A model generated the notes under the pieces. That model was not told the origin of the DNA. It did not search any database and saw only the letters and a list, made by a program, of their open reading frames with translations. Shown piece by piece: positions 47,843 to 56,529 of a stretch of DNA of 64,000 nucleotides. The position numbers and the translations under genes are program-made. The stretch lies in NCBI RefSeq assembly GCF_001423525.1, contig NZ_LMOI01000001.1, positions 554,413-618,412 of the forward strand. The letters are read 5' to 3'. The stretch is from Arthrobacter sp. Leaf137. Its GTDB lineage: Bacteria > Actinomycetota > Actinomycetes > Actinomycetales > Micrococcaceae. The first letter of the stretch is position 1, and each line of letters begins with the position of its first letter.

Positions 47843-49375
47843 TTACTTGTTGTCCTGCCAGAGCTTGTTGATCTCTTCCTTGACCTTGTTGCCGCCGCTG
47901 GTGTCCCAGAGCTTGATGGCGTCCTTCAGGCCCTGCTCATCGATCTGTCCGGCAAGGTACTTGATCCGGGCGTCGGCCACGATGTTGTCCAGCTGCGCGC
48001 CCTTGGCCACGTAGGTGGCGGAGACATACGGGGCGGCGGGGTTGTACACAGCGCTCTTGAGGTCCTCGGCCATGACCTCGGTGCGCTTGTCGAAGACCTG
48101 CTGCTCGTAGTCGCTGGCCTGCTTTACGGGGTAGAAGTTGTTGCCGGCCACGTTCATTCCGAGCTGCGCGTAACTCTTGATGTCCGTGCTGACTGCCTTG
48201 CCCTCGCTGGTTTCAGGCTTCATGGTGGCGGCCTTGCCGTCCTCCACAGTGAAGTTGATGCCTTCGATGCCGTTGTTCAGGAGGGTGGCCACCTCCTTGC
48301 CGTTCATGGTGTTCAGGACCTCGAGGACCTTGTCCAGCTCGGCTTCGGTGCGGACACTGGCCTTGGGGACTGCCAGGAAACCGGAGTAGCCGTCAGTGGG
48401 GTGGGCGTGGAGTTCGCCGTCGGGGCCTTCAAGGTTGCCCACGAAGCCCACCTTGTTCTGGAAGTTGTTGGGATCGGCCTGCTTGAAGAGGTTGACCAGG
48501 ACGCTGACGCGGGAATCGACGTCCACAATGATGCCGCCCTTGCCGTTGAAGAACGGTTCGTTCCACTTGGTGCCGTCGAACGTGGCGAAGTCCGGGTTGA
48601 TGAGCTTCTCGTCCACCATCTTCTTCACGAACCGGTTGGCCTCAAGGAACTCGTCCGTCTCAAAGCTGGGGATCAGCTTCCCGTCCTTCTCGGTCCACCG
48701 GTTGCCGGCACCGTACCATTCCTCGATCAGGTCGTAGGGGCTGTTGGTGCCCAGGGCGCCCCACTTGGGGATGGTGATGCCCCACGTGTCATTCTGGCCG
48801 TTGCCGTCCGGATCCTGCTCGGTGAACGCCTTGGCCACCTTGTAGAGGTCCTCGGTGGTCTTGGGCGGCTGGAGACCCAGCTTGTCCAGCCAGTCCTGGC
48901 GGAACATCACCGCAGCGCGCATGGGCGCACGGCCACGGTAGACGCCGTAGACCTTGCCGTTGATGCTGGCGTTCTCCTGGATGTCGGGGAACGTGGTCTT
49001 AAGGTTCGGGTACTTGTCGAGCTTGTCGGTCAGGTCCCAGAAGGCACCCGCTTCGGCGTTCTTGACGAAGCCGGGGGTCTTGCCCTGAATGACCATGATC
49101 TGCGGGATGTCCGAGCCTGCCAGCGTGATGTTGGTCTTGTCCTCGTACGAGGAGTTGGGCGTCCAGTTGATGTTGATGTCCTTGCCGGTGAGTTCTTCCA
49201 GCTTCTTCTGGACGGCGCCGTCAGCGCTGGGCGGCTGGGCCTCAAGGAACGGGGCCATGATGGAGACGCTGGTAAGGTCCGCGGCGGGTTCATTGCCGCC
49301 GCCGCTGCAGGCGGTGAGGGACAGGGCGGAGACGGTGACGACGGCGGCCGCCAGGGTGAGTTTCCTACGGATCAT
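47843..49375 (-). CDS. Oligosaccharide-binding lipoprotein (LplA/YtcQ-like)
   Basis: 510 residues, longer than usual CUT1 binding proteins as expected for this branch. Signal peptide with lipobox LTAC followed by SGGG. Mature domain has DININWTPNSSYEDK, PNLKTTFPDIQ, IPKWGALGTNSPYDLIEEW and a long C-lobe. Captures the polymer-derived oligosaccharide outside the cell. Starts the operon importer-acetylesterase-DUF1961. A LacI-type palindrome is 52-63 bp upstream of the ATG. Rhamnogalacturonan specificity is inferred from neighbours. Confidence 0.92.
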   Translation of the reverse strand: MIRRKLTLAAAVVTVSALSLTACSGGGNEPAADLTSVSIMAPFLEAQPPSADGAVQKKLEELTGKDININWTPNSSYEDKTNITLAGSDIPQIMVIQGKTPGFVKNAEAGAFWDLTDKLDKYPNLKTTFPDIQENASINGKVYGVYRGRAPMRAAVMFRQDWLDKLGLQPPKTTEDLYKVAKAFTEQDPDGNGQNDTWGITIPKWGALGTNSPYDLIEEWYGAGNRWTEKDGKLIPSFETDEFLEANRFVKKMVDEKLINPDFATFDGTKWNEPFFNGKGGIIVDVDSRVSVLVNLFKQADPNNFQNKVGFVGNLEGPDGELHAHPTDGYSGFLAVPKASVRTEAELDKVLEVLNTMNGKEVATLLNNGIEGINFTVEDGKAATMKPETSEGKAVSTDIKSYAQLGMNVAGNNFYPVKQASDYEQQVFDKRTEVMAEDLKSAVYNPAAPYVSATYVAKGAQLDNIVADARIKYLAGQIDEQGLKDAIKLWDTSGGNKVKEEINKLWQDNK

Positions 49376-49426
49376 GGTTTTTCCTTTTCCACTTCTTCGG
49401 GGTTTCGTTGGTCGTTCAGATGAGGT

Positions 49427-49438
49427 TGATACGTTTCA
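49427..49438. promoter_or_regulatory. LacI-type operator candidate before the LplA-like gene
   Basis: TGATACGTTTCA, central CG, matches the rhaM-side site TGAATCGTTTCA at 10 of 12 positions. It sits in the 180-bp gap between the yesL-like gene and the binding-protein gene; the remainder of the gap shows no other element I recognise. Confidence 0.5.
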
Positions 49439-49555
49439 TTTACTGCGGGCAGGCACGCCGAGGGCGCGGGGCTGGGCTGGTTCGCCGGACAGGCGTTCCG
49501 GTGGACCCCACCGGAACGGCAGCCGGGCCGGGGGGCCGCGCCGACTGTCAGCCGG

Positions 49556-50233
49556 TCAAGCGCTGGAGACGGCGGCGGGCACCGGCCCGGCACCTGCAGC
49601 GGCCGGCTCGGCGTCGGCGGCAACCGACTCGTCATTGGCGGTGAAGAACCGGTCGCAGAGCCAGCCCGTGGTGTAAAGCCACGCGCCGGCACTGAAGAAC
49701 GGAATGAGCCCGGGAACGGTGGTGCTGGCGTACACCACGGCCGCCGAGACGAACAGGAGGATGACCGTCCCGGCCAGGTGCCGCACGGCAAAGCGGGACG
49801 AGAGCATCAGGTACTGCCGCAGGGGCAGTTCGTAGCGGGCGTACATGGGGAACACGTAGCATGCGGCCCCCGCCAGGAAGATGGCTGCCACAAAGATCCC
49901 GGCCGCCATCAGCTGCGAGATGAGGTCCCGGCCGCCGGAGAAGAAGTTCCAGTTCATGGCCAGCGCCAAGGCCACTGCCAGCAGCGGCAGTGCAAGGATG
50001 TTGGCGCGGCCGAAGTTCCGGAAGTACTCCGCCGTGAACCCGCGCAGCAGTGGCGCCGCTTCCCCCCGGGCGCGCTTGCGCACCAGGATCTGCGCCGCGG
50101 CAGTGGCAGGTCCGATCCCGGCCACGCCCAGCCCGAGCAGGGTGAACACCAGCCACAGCACATTGAGGCATGCGATCCACAGAAGGGTGTCAAAGAACGA
50201 ATAGGCCCGAGCGGCGAAGGTTCCGGACAGCAT
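49556..50233 (-). CDS. YesL/DUF624 family membrane protein
   Basis: 225 residues, about five membrane helices. The DUF624 hallmark is seen: LWIACLNVLWLVFTLLGLG, VAGIGPATAAA, then EYFRNFGRANIL. These proteins accompany LplABC/YtcQ-type importers and rhamnogalacturonan genes in Bacillus (yesL). Role unknown; possibly a transporter accessory. Start ATG 50233 follows AAGGGAAG by about 6 bases; an ATG at 50257 is an alternative. First gene before the importer operon, divergent from the oxidoreductase gene. Confidence 0.85.
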   Translation of the reverse strand: MLSGTFAARAYSFFDTLLWIACLNVLWLVFTLLGLGVAGIGPATAAAQILVRKRARGEAAPLLRGFTAEYFRNFGRANILALPLLAVALALAMNWNFFSGGRDLISQLMAAGIFVAAIFLAGAACYVFPMYARYELPLRQYLMLSSRFAVRHLAGTVILLFVSAAVVYASTTVPGLIPFFSAGAWLYTTGWLCDRFFTANDESVAADAEPAAAGAGPVPAAVSSA

Positions 50234-50353
50234 GGCACTTCCCTTCCGTTTCTCCATCGTTGCAGAGGCGAAGGCGCAAGTGGTCCGCGTCACGCCGGTA
50301 ATCGGTTTCTCGAAAATCTAGACCCAATCTGAGGGTGGGGTCAAGCCATTTTT

Positions 50354-50420
50354 TGAATCGTTACATAACTGGACTCTGCAGCTCCGGGTGGCGCACACTA
50401 ATGGTTGGAAAGCGCTTGCT
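50354..50420. promoter_or_regulatory. Two LacI-type operator candidates in divergent yesL/oxidoreductase promoter
   Basis: TGAATCGTTACA (50354-50365) matches the rhaM site at 11 of 12 positions. A different palindrome, GGAAAGCGCTTGCT (50407-50420), resembles the sites of other LacI/GalR regulators. A weaker GTAATCGGTTTC is at 50298-50309. The cluster of sites suggests control by at least two regulators of the divergent promoters in the 50234-50472 gap. Confidence 0.5.
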
Positions 50421-50472
50421 GCACCGAGCCCGCGCGCCTGTAAGTGTGCCCTCGAGGGCAGAATGGAGAACC

Positions 50473-51735
50473 ATGGGAACGTCCGCTGGCACCCACCTTC
50501 CCGACGTTTCCGCCGGTAACGCTTCTACCGGTGAAGCGGCCGAACCGGCAGGACTCCGGAACGGGCCGCAGGGCTCCGGCCCGGCAGCCCGGATCGCGCT
50601 GGTAGGCGTGCACGGCTTCGGCACCCACCATCTCCGGAACCTTGAGCGGCTGCAGGCAGCCGGCGCCGTCGAGCTGGCGGCCGTCGCGGACCCGCAGCCT
50701 CCGGCACCCGGCTCCGTGCCGCCGTCGGCCGCTGTGCACCAGGGCCTGGACGACCTGCTGGCCGCAACGGCCAACCTGGACGTCGTCATTGTGGCAACCC
50801 CCATCCAGACGCATGCCCCGCTGGCGCTGGCTGCCCTGGCCACGGATGCCGAGCTTTACCTGGAAAAGCCGCCCGTGGCCTCTTTGGCGGACTTCAACCG
50901 GCTGTGCGACGCCGCAGCAGCTTCCGGGCACGGCGTCCAGATCGGTTTCCAGAGCCTCGGCTCGCATGCGCTCGCGGCAATCGCGGAACTCCTGGCCGCC
51001 GGCACCATCGGAACCCTTGAAGGGATCTCCGCAACCGGCCGCTGGGTCCGGGACAGGGCCTACTACAAGCGGTCCCGCTGGGCAGGCAAGCGCAGCATCA
51101 ACGGCGTGGACGTGGTGGACGGCGTGGCCACCAACCCCCTCGCGCACGCTGTGGCAACTGCGCTGCGGATCGCCGGCGCCCGCACCGTTGCGGATGTCGC
51201 GTCCGTGGAAACCGAGCTGTACCGGGCCAATGACATCGAATCGGACGACACCTCGGTGATCCGCATCCGCACCACGGCCGGCCTGCCCATCACCTGCGCC
51301 CTGACCATCTGCGCCACCGAATCCGTTGAACCGTACGTGACCCTGCACGGCTCCGCCGGCAGTGCGGCCTTCCATTACACCGAGGACCGGCTGGTGGTGG
51401 AAACAGCCTCCGGCAAGACCGAGCAAACCTACGGCCGGGACGACCTCACCGAGAACCTGCTCGAGCACCGCAACGCAGGAACCCCGTTGCTGAGTTCCCT
51501 GCCGGACAGCGGGGCGTTCATGCTGGTGCTGGAGGCAGTCCGGACTGCGCCGCTGCCCGCGCCGATCGATCCCGCCTACGTGCAGTGGCAGGGCGAGGGC
51601 GAATCGGCCCACGCCGTGGTGGCCAACGTCGAGGACGCGCTGGAACGTGCCGGCCGCGAGCATGCAACGTTCAGCGAGCTGGGGCTCCCCTGGGCCACGT
51701 CCGCACCGGTTTCCTTCCCCGTTCCGTCCGCCTGA
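50473..51735 (+). CDS. Gfo/Idh/MocA family oxidoreductase
   Basis: 420 residues. N-terminal Rossmann fold with ALVGVHGFGTHHLRNL, the loop DVVIVATPIQTHAPLALAAL and the family EKP motif LYLEKPPVAS; a C-terminal alpha/beta domain with the substrate segment DGVATNPLAHAV. NAD(P)-dependent oxidation or epimerisation of a sugar derivative; exact substrate unknown. A 40-residue low-complexity N-tail precedes the fold. Overlaps the start of the rhamnosidase gene by one base (TGATG), so they are translated together. An open upstream frame to 50335 is not used. Confidence 0.88.
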   Translation: MGTSAGTHLPDVSAGNASTGEAAEPAGLRNGPQGSGPAARIALVGVHGFGTHHLRNLERLQAAGAVELAAVADPQPPAPGSVPPSAAVHQGLDDLLAATANLDVVIVATPIQTHAPLALAALATDAELYLEKPPVASLADFNRLCDAAAASGHGVQIGFQSLGSHALAAIAELLAAGTIGTLEGISATGRWVRDRAYYKRSRWAGKRSINGVDVVDGVATNPLAHAVATALRIAGARTVADVASVETELYRANDIESDDTSVIRIRTTAGLPITCALTICATESVEPYVTLHGSAGSAAFHYTEDRLVVETASGKTEQTYGRDDLTENLLEHRNAGTPLLSSLPDSGAFMLVLEAVRTAPLPAPIDPAYVQWQGEGESAHAVVANVEDALERAGREHATFSELGLPWATSAPVSFPVPSA

Positions 51736-54700
51736 TGTCTCCGTCAGGCGGCACGGCCCCCACGTCAGCGGACACAGCACGGGAAGCCGCCGGGGCTCTG
51801 CTCGCCACCGGCCTCCTGACCGACGGCCTGGCCGAATGCCTTACGGCCTCCGGGCGGCCCACCTTCAGCTGGCAGCTGGACCAGCCGGACCGCGCCGATC
51901 CCTCCCGGGCCAGCCAGACGGCGTACGAACTCTCCGTGCAGGACGCCGGCGGCCGCCAGGTGTGGAGCTCCGGCGGCGTACCCTCAGCTTCGCAGCGCGG
52001 TACCTATGGCGGGCCCGTGCTCGACGACGACGCGGACTATGGCTGGCGGGTGCGCCTTCGCGACGCAGCCGGCGCCCCGGGCGCGTGGTCCGGCTGGCGC
52101 ACCTTCGGCACCGGGCTTTCGGACTCCGCCTGGGAGGCCGACTGGATCAGGCGCGCCCCGGGCGGCCGCGCCCCGCTGGAGATCCTGGACAACGCCCTCC
52201 GGGTCACGGGGTCCCCCGGGCTGCCCCTTCCGTGCCCGCCGGTCCGCGGCTTCCGGCTGGAGGCGCGGGTGCGGCCCGTGATGGGCTGGACCGGCCTGAT
52301 CATCCGCAGCACCGGTCCGGGAACCGGGCTGCTGCTCGAGCTCAACACGGCCGGCGAACTGCTGCTGCGGCAGGTGCCGCAGTGGGACATTCCCGCCGCT
52401 GCGGCCCCGGACACCCCCGTCCTGGCCAGGGCCAGCGCAGACCGAACCCACACCGTCCGGCAGGAACGCCTCGCGGGCAAGGACCTGGTTCCGGGGACGT
52501 GGCAGGACCTGACCGTCACCGATGACGGGCAGACCATCCGCGCCTCCCTCGGGGGCGAAGAACTGCTGGCGTTCGAGGAGCCGCTCCCCGCCGGCACCTC
52601 AGGCAGGATTGCCCTCCACCAGGGCCCGCGCAGCCAGGCCGAGTACGCGTGCCTCCGGGTTTCCGAGGCTGGCACCAGCGCAGGCACCGGAACCGTCCTG
52701 TTGGACCACCCGTTCGATGCCGGCGAAGACCACGCACGCGCTGCCCTGGCGCACTGGGCCCGCACCACCGCGCACCGCCAGCCGGACGAATGGACCCTGT
52801 TCCGCACTTCGGTCCGGCTCAGCGGCACCGTGCGGCGGGCGCGGCTCTACGCTGCTGCCCAGCACCATGCCCAGCTGTCCCTCGCCGGCACCCCCTGCCT
52901 CGCCACCACATCCTTCGGCTACCCCGGTGAGGGCTACTACGATGCCGCGGACGTGACGGAGTTGCTGGCGGCCCAGCCGTCCGGACCGGAAGGCGCAGAC
53001 GGCGCTGACGGGCAGGAGAGAGCGGACGTTCCGCTGGCGGCCCTGCTGCACTGGTACGGCCCGGGGCAGGGACGGGCCGCGGGCCTTCCCGGCCTCCTGG
53101 TCCGGCTGAGCGTGGACTATGTGGACGGCCGCCGCGACGTGTTCGGTTCGGGGCCGGGCTGGCGCGCCGCTGAAGGCCCGTACCGCCAGTCCGGGTACCG
53201 GAACGACGAAGGCGACCCCGTTGAACACCTGGACGGGCAGGCCGCCGCCGCGCTGGCCGCCACTGCCCTGCAGGACCTGCCGCCCGCCGTCGGCTGCGGG
53301 AGCCACCCCACCCCCGAAATCCCCGCGCTGCATCCGCGGCGGACGTCCATGTCGGAGGAATTCGTTGCGCCCCGCGCGTTAATGACGGCTGATGACGGCA
53401 CGCTGGTGGCGGACTTCGGCCAGGTGCTTCCCGGCCGCCCCGAGGTGGATTTCCTCGACGGCGTGGCCGGCCGAACGGTGATGATCCGTGCCGGTTACAC
53501 GCTTCGGGACGACGGCCGCGTGGATACCGGCAAGACGCCCACCCAGAACACCGACATGTCCTTCCCGTACACGCAGGCCGCCGGGCCGCAGCAGTACCGG
53601 GCCACCGTGCACCTTGGCTTCCGCTACCTGGAGCTTCCCGGGGTGGACGCCGCGGACGTGTCCCGGCTCGGCGCCGTCGTGGTTCACGGCAAACACCCCG
53701 GCGAAGGCAGCTTCAGCAGCTCGGACCCCACGCTGGACGCCGTGTTCGGCCTGTTGCGTCACTCGGCGCTGTACGGCGTGCAGGAGCAGTTCGTGGACAC
53801 CCCAACCCGGGAAAAGGGTCAGTTCCTGGCGGATGCGGTGAACATTTCGTACGCCACCATGTCGCTTTTTGGCGAGCACGCCTACACGGCGCAGGCGCTG
53901 CGGGAGTTCGGCTGGTCGGCGGGCAGGTACTGGGCCGAAGGCGAGGACAAGGGCCGCTACAACGCGGTCTACCCCAACGGTGACGGCAAACGCGACATCC
54001 CCGATTTCTCCCTGATGCTGCCCGAGTGGGCCGAGGAATACCATCACCGCACCGGCGATCTGGCCCTGATCCGGGAGCTGCTGCCGCACCTGTGCGATAC
54101 GGCCGATTACGCGCTGCGGTACATTCCGGCGGAAGGCCCGACGGCGGGACTGGTCACCAGGCTGGGCGGCGGCTCCGGCCCCTACCTGCACGGCATCGTG
54201 GACTGGCCGGCACCGGGGCGTTTCGGTTACGACATGGAGTGCACCGCCAAGACCACCGTCAACGTCCAGGCCTACTCCGCTCTGTTGTCCACCGCCCGGC
54301 TCTGCGGCTTCGCGGGCGAGCACGAAACCGCCGTCCGCTATGCCGAGGCCGCCCGCACGCTGGCGGCCGCCATCCGTGCCCGGCTGCGGGTGGATGGCGT
54401 GATGGTGGACGGGCTCCACGGCGACGGCTCCCCCAGTGCCCATGCCTCCCAGCACGCGGCGTCGTTCCCGCTGTCCCTTGGCATCACGGACGCCGGGTGT
54501 GCAGAGGCCGACGCCCGGAGGATAGCGGACCTGGGGATGCAGCAGGGGCCACTGACGGTCCACCGACTGGTCCGGGCGCTGCTGGCACAGGGCAGGACAG
54601 ACTCGGTCCTGGACCTCCTGACGTCGCGCGACCAGCCCGGCTGGGCGCAGCTCCTGGAACGGGGCGCCACGTTCACCTGGGAGGCCTGGGACCTGGAGCC

Positions 54701-55094
54701 CGGTACCGACTACAGCCAGTCCCACGCCTGGTCCGCCTCGGTGGTCAAGGAGATCCTCGAGCACCTTCTGGGCATCCGCTTCCAGTCCCCCGGTGGCGGC
54801 GAACTGCTCATCGAGCCGCCATGGTGCCGGCTTGAGCACGCCCACGGCAGCGTCCCGGTGGCCAGCGGCTACGCGGAGGCCAGCTGGCGCCGCAGGGACG
54901 GCCTGGTGGAGCTGGAATGCACCGTCCCCGCCGGTGTCACGGCGGTGGTCCGTCTGCCCGCCGGCACCTACGGAATTAAGGGACCGACGCCGGATGCCGC
55001 CGTCGTGCGTTCCCTCCCGGACGGCGCGAACACCGGCGCGACGCGCGACTTCCGCGTGCACACCGGCACCTGGAGCTTCGAACCGCAGGCCTAG
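51735..55094 (+). CDS. Alpha-L-rhamnosidase, GH78
   Basis: 1119 residues. Releases terminal L-rhamnose from rhamnogalacturonan or other glycosides; no signal peptide, so cytoplasmic. N-terminal fibronectin-like and jelly-roll beta domains (PTFSWQLDQP, DDDADYGWRVRLRD), a laminin-G-like insertion at about 165-320 (GLIIRSTGPGTGLLLELN), then the (alpha/alpha)6 barrel with the catalytic-region motif FVDTPTREKGQFLADAVN and later TFTWEAWD, and a C-terminal beta domain. The insertion and the inner Gly/Asp-rich linker near residue 415-435 make it longer than average. Its product feeds the rha operon. Confidence 0.93.
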   Translation: MSPSGGTAPTSADTAREAAGALLATGLLTDGLAECLTASGRPTFSWQLDQPDRADPSRASQTAYELSVQDAGGRQVWSSGGVPSASQRGTYGGPVLDDDADYGWRVRLRDAAGAPGAWSGWRTFGTGLSDSAWEADWIRRAPGGRAPLEILDNALRVTGSPGLPLPCPPVRGFRLEARVRPVMGWTGLIIRSTGPGTGLLLELNTAGELLLRQVPQWDIPAAAAPDTPVLARASADRTHTVRQERLAGKDLVPGTWQDLTVTDDGQTIRASLGGEELLAFEEPLPAGTSGRIALHQGPRSQAEYACLRVSEAGTSAGTGTVLLDHPFDAGEDHARAALAHWARTTAHRQPDEWTLFRTSVRLSGTVRRARLYAAAQHHAQLSLAGTPCLATTSFGYPGEGYYDAADVTELLAAQPSGPEGADGADGQERADVPLAALLHWYGPGQGRAAGLPGLLVRLSVDYVDGRRDVFGSGPGWRAAEGPYRQSGYRNDEGDPVEHLDGQAAAALAATALQDLPPAVGCGSHPTPEIPALHPRRTSMSEEFVAPRALMTADDGTLVADFGQVLPGRPEVDFLDGVAGRTVMIRAGYTLRDDGRVDTGKTPTQNTDMSFPYTQAAGPQQYRATVHLGFRYLELPGVDAADVSRLGAVVVHGKHPGEGSFSSSDPTLDAVFGLLRHSALYGVQEQFVDTPTREKGQFLADAVNISYATMSLFGEHAYTAQALREFGWSAGRYWAEGEDKGRYNAVYPNGDGKRDIPDFSLMLPEWAEEYHHRTGDLALIRELLPHLCDTADYALRYIPAEGPTAGLVTRLGGGSGPYLHGIVDWPAPGRFGYDMECTAKTTVNVQAYSALLSTARLCGFAGEHETAVRYAEAARTLAAAIRARLRVDGVMVDGLHGDGSPSAHASQHAASFPLSLGITDAGCAEADARRIADLGMQQGPLTVHRLVRALLAQGRTDSVLDLLTSRDQPGWAQLLERGATFTWEAWDLEPGTDYSQSHAWSASVVKEILEHLLGIRFQSPGGGELLIEPPWCRLEHAHGSVPVASGYAEASWRRRDGLVELECTVPAGVTAVVRLPAGTYGIKGPTPDAAVVRSLPDGANTGATRDFRVHTGTWSFEPQA

Positions 55095-55110
55095 CCGATA
55101 TCCCGTGGAT

Positions 55111-55146
55111 GAGCCCCGCAAACACCCGGGTGTTTGCGGGGCTCAA
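55111..55146. terminator. Bidirectional terminator, 36-base perfect palindrome
   Basis: TGAGCCCCGCAAACACCC (55111-55128) is followed directly by its exact reverse complement (55129-55146). It lies between the convergent stops of the GH78 gene (16 bp) and the orphan binding-protein gene (6 bp) and can serve both. Confidence 0.9.
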
Positions 55147-55152
55147 CCACCG

Positions 55153-56439
55153 TTAGAGCAGCGCGCTCTTGGCTTCTTCCAAGGCCTTCTTCGCGGCGTC
55201 CTGCGGGGACAGCCTGTTGAAGTGGACTTCCAGGGAGTAGCGGGTAAGGGCTTCCACCGCGGCACTGCCTCCGGCTGGCGGAACCGGTACGGCGCCGCCC
55301 AGTTCGCTGGAGATCTCATCGATGAACTTCGCGGTCTTGGCATCGGCCGGAGTCAGCTTGGAAACCACTGCCGCACGGATATCGGAGTTTGCGGGGATGC
55401 CGCGGTCTGCCAGCCCGATTTCGCCGGCCTTGGCGTTGTTGGTCACGAAGTCGATGAACTTCTGGGCCTCGGCGGGGTGCTTGGTGCGTGAGCTGGCAGA
55501 CCAGAACATGGATGACTTATAGAACTGCTGCGCATCGGCTGCCTTGCCGTCCACGCTCGGCGGCCGGCGGATTTCCAGGTCCTGCCCGGAGGCCTTGCTC
55601 AGGGCACCCAGCTGGTTGGACCAATACATGTTCATGGCGAACTTGCCGGTGGACAGTCCCTGCTGGTCGATCGAGGCGGTAGCGTCTTCGGTGATGACCG
55701 ATGCCGGCGGGACGGCCTTGGAGTCCCGCATCGTGGCCTGGTATTCGTACCATTCGGCCAGGTCCGACTCATCGAAGCCGAGCTTGCCGTCGCTGGTGAA
55801 GAGTGACTTCCCGTGCTGCCGGAACCACAGGTTGGCGGCAGCGTCGGAGTTGACCTGGCCGGTGCCGTACACCTTCCCGCCACTGGCCTGGGTGATCGCG
55901 GCAGCCGTGTTGTCCAGCTCGTCCCAGGTCCAGGTCTTGTCATCGGGAAGGGCTACGCCGCTGGCCGATACCAGTGCCGGGTTCGCCATCACCACCATGG
56001 CGTTGACGCCGCTGGTCACGGCGTACTGCTTGCCCTCCACCTTGCCGGAATCGGCCACGGGCTGGTCAAACTTGGAAAGGTCAACGTCCTTGAGCTCCAG
56101 CAGCGCGCCGCGCCCGGCATACTCGCCAAGGTATGCGGCGTCCATCTGGATGATGTCCGGGGCATCCTGCGACGCCACCTGGGTGGCCAGTTTGTCCCAG
56201 TAGCCGCTCCAGTCGCCGTACTCCCCCTGGACCTTAATATTGGGGTTCTCGGCCTCGAACGCCTCGATCAGCTTTTCGGTCATCTTGTGCCGGGTGTCCG
56301 AGCCCCACCAGCTGAAGCGCAGGGTCACCGGGCCGTCCGAAGCCTGCGGCGATCCTCCGCAGCCTGTCAGCGTCAGGGCGAGGACGGCCGCGGCGGCGGC
56401 CGCTTTGGGCAGCAGGGGCTTTCGGGCGCGAAACATCAT
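55153..56439 (-). CDS. Orphan sugar-binding lipoprotein (CUT1)
   Basis: 428 residues. Signal peptide with lipobox TLTGC and a family-1 binding fold (VTLRFSWWGSDTRH, AFEAENPNIKVQGEYGDWSGYW, PDIIQMDAAYLGEYA). It resembles the binding protein at 60431-61720 in length and in these blocks, so it may be a paralogue. No permease genes adjoin it; an MFS gene lies upstream in the same direction. It has its own LacI-type palindrome 38-49 bp before the ATG. It may lend its substrate range to the importer three genes away. Confidence 0.88.
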   Translation of the reverse strand: MMFRARKPLLPKAAAAAAVLALTLTGCGGSPQASDGPVTLRFSWWGSDTRHKMTEKLIEAFEAENPNIKVQGEYGDWSGYWDKLATQVASQDAPDIIQMDAAYLGEYAGRGALLELKDVDLSKFDQPVADSGKVEGKQYAVTSGVNAMVVMANPALVSASGVALPDDKTWTWDELDNTAAAITQASGGKVYGTGQVNSDAAANLWFRQHGKSLFTSDGKLGFDESDLAEWYEYQATMRDSKAVPPASVITEDATASIDQQGLSTGKFAMNMYWSNQLGALSKASGQDLEIRRPPSVDGKAADAQQFYKSSMFWSASSRTKHPAEAQKFIDFVTNNAKAGEIGLADRGIPANSDIRAAVVSKLTPADAKTAKFIDEISSELGGAVPVPPAGGSAAVEALTRYSLEVHFNRLSPQDAAKKALEEAKSALL

Positions 56440-56476
56440 CGTTTGTCCTTTGGCGTCGGGATGCTGGTAACCGATA

Positions 56477-56488
56477 GAAACCGGTTTC
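56477..56488. promoter_or_regulatory. LacI-type operator, perfect palindrome
   Basis: GAAACCGGTTTC is a perfect 12-bp palindrome with central CG, in the 90-bp gap between the MFS gene and the orphan binding-protein gene, directly upstream of the latter. It differs from the rhamnose-type sites, so another LacI regulator, not in this window, probably reads it. Confidence 0.6.
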
Positions 56489-56529
56489 CCACAGCGTAGG
56501 TGTGATCCCGCGCACGCGTCAAGGACTGC

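Noticed and set aside
47144..49423. 759-residue plus-strand frame
   Set aside because: Antisense to the LplA-like and LplB-like genes, which have unmistakable family features.
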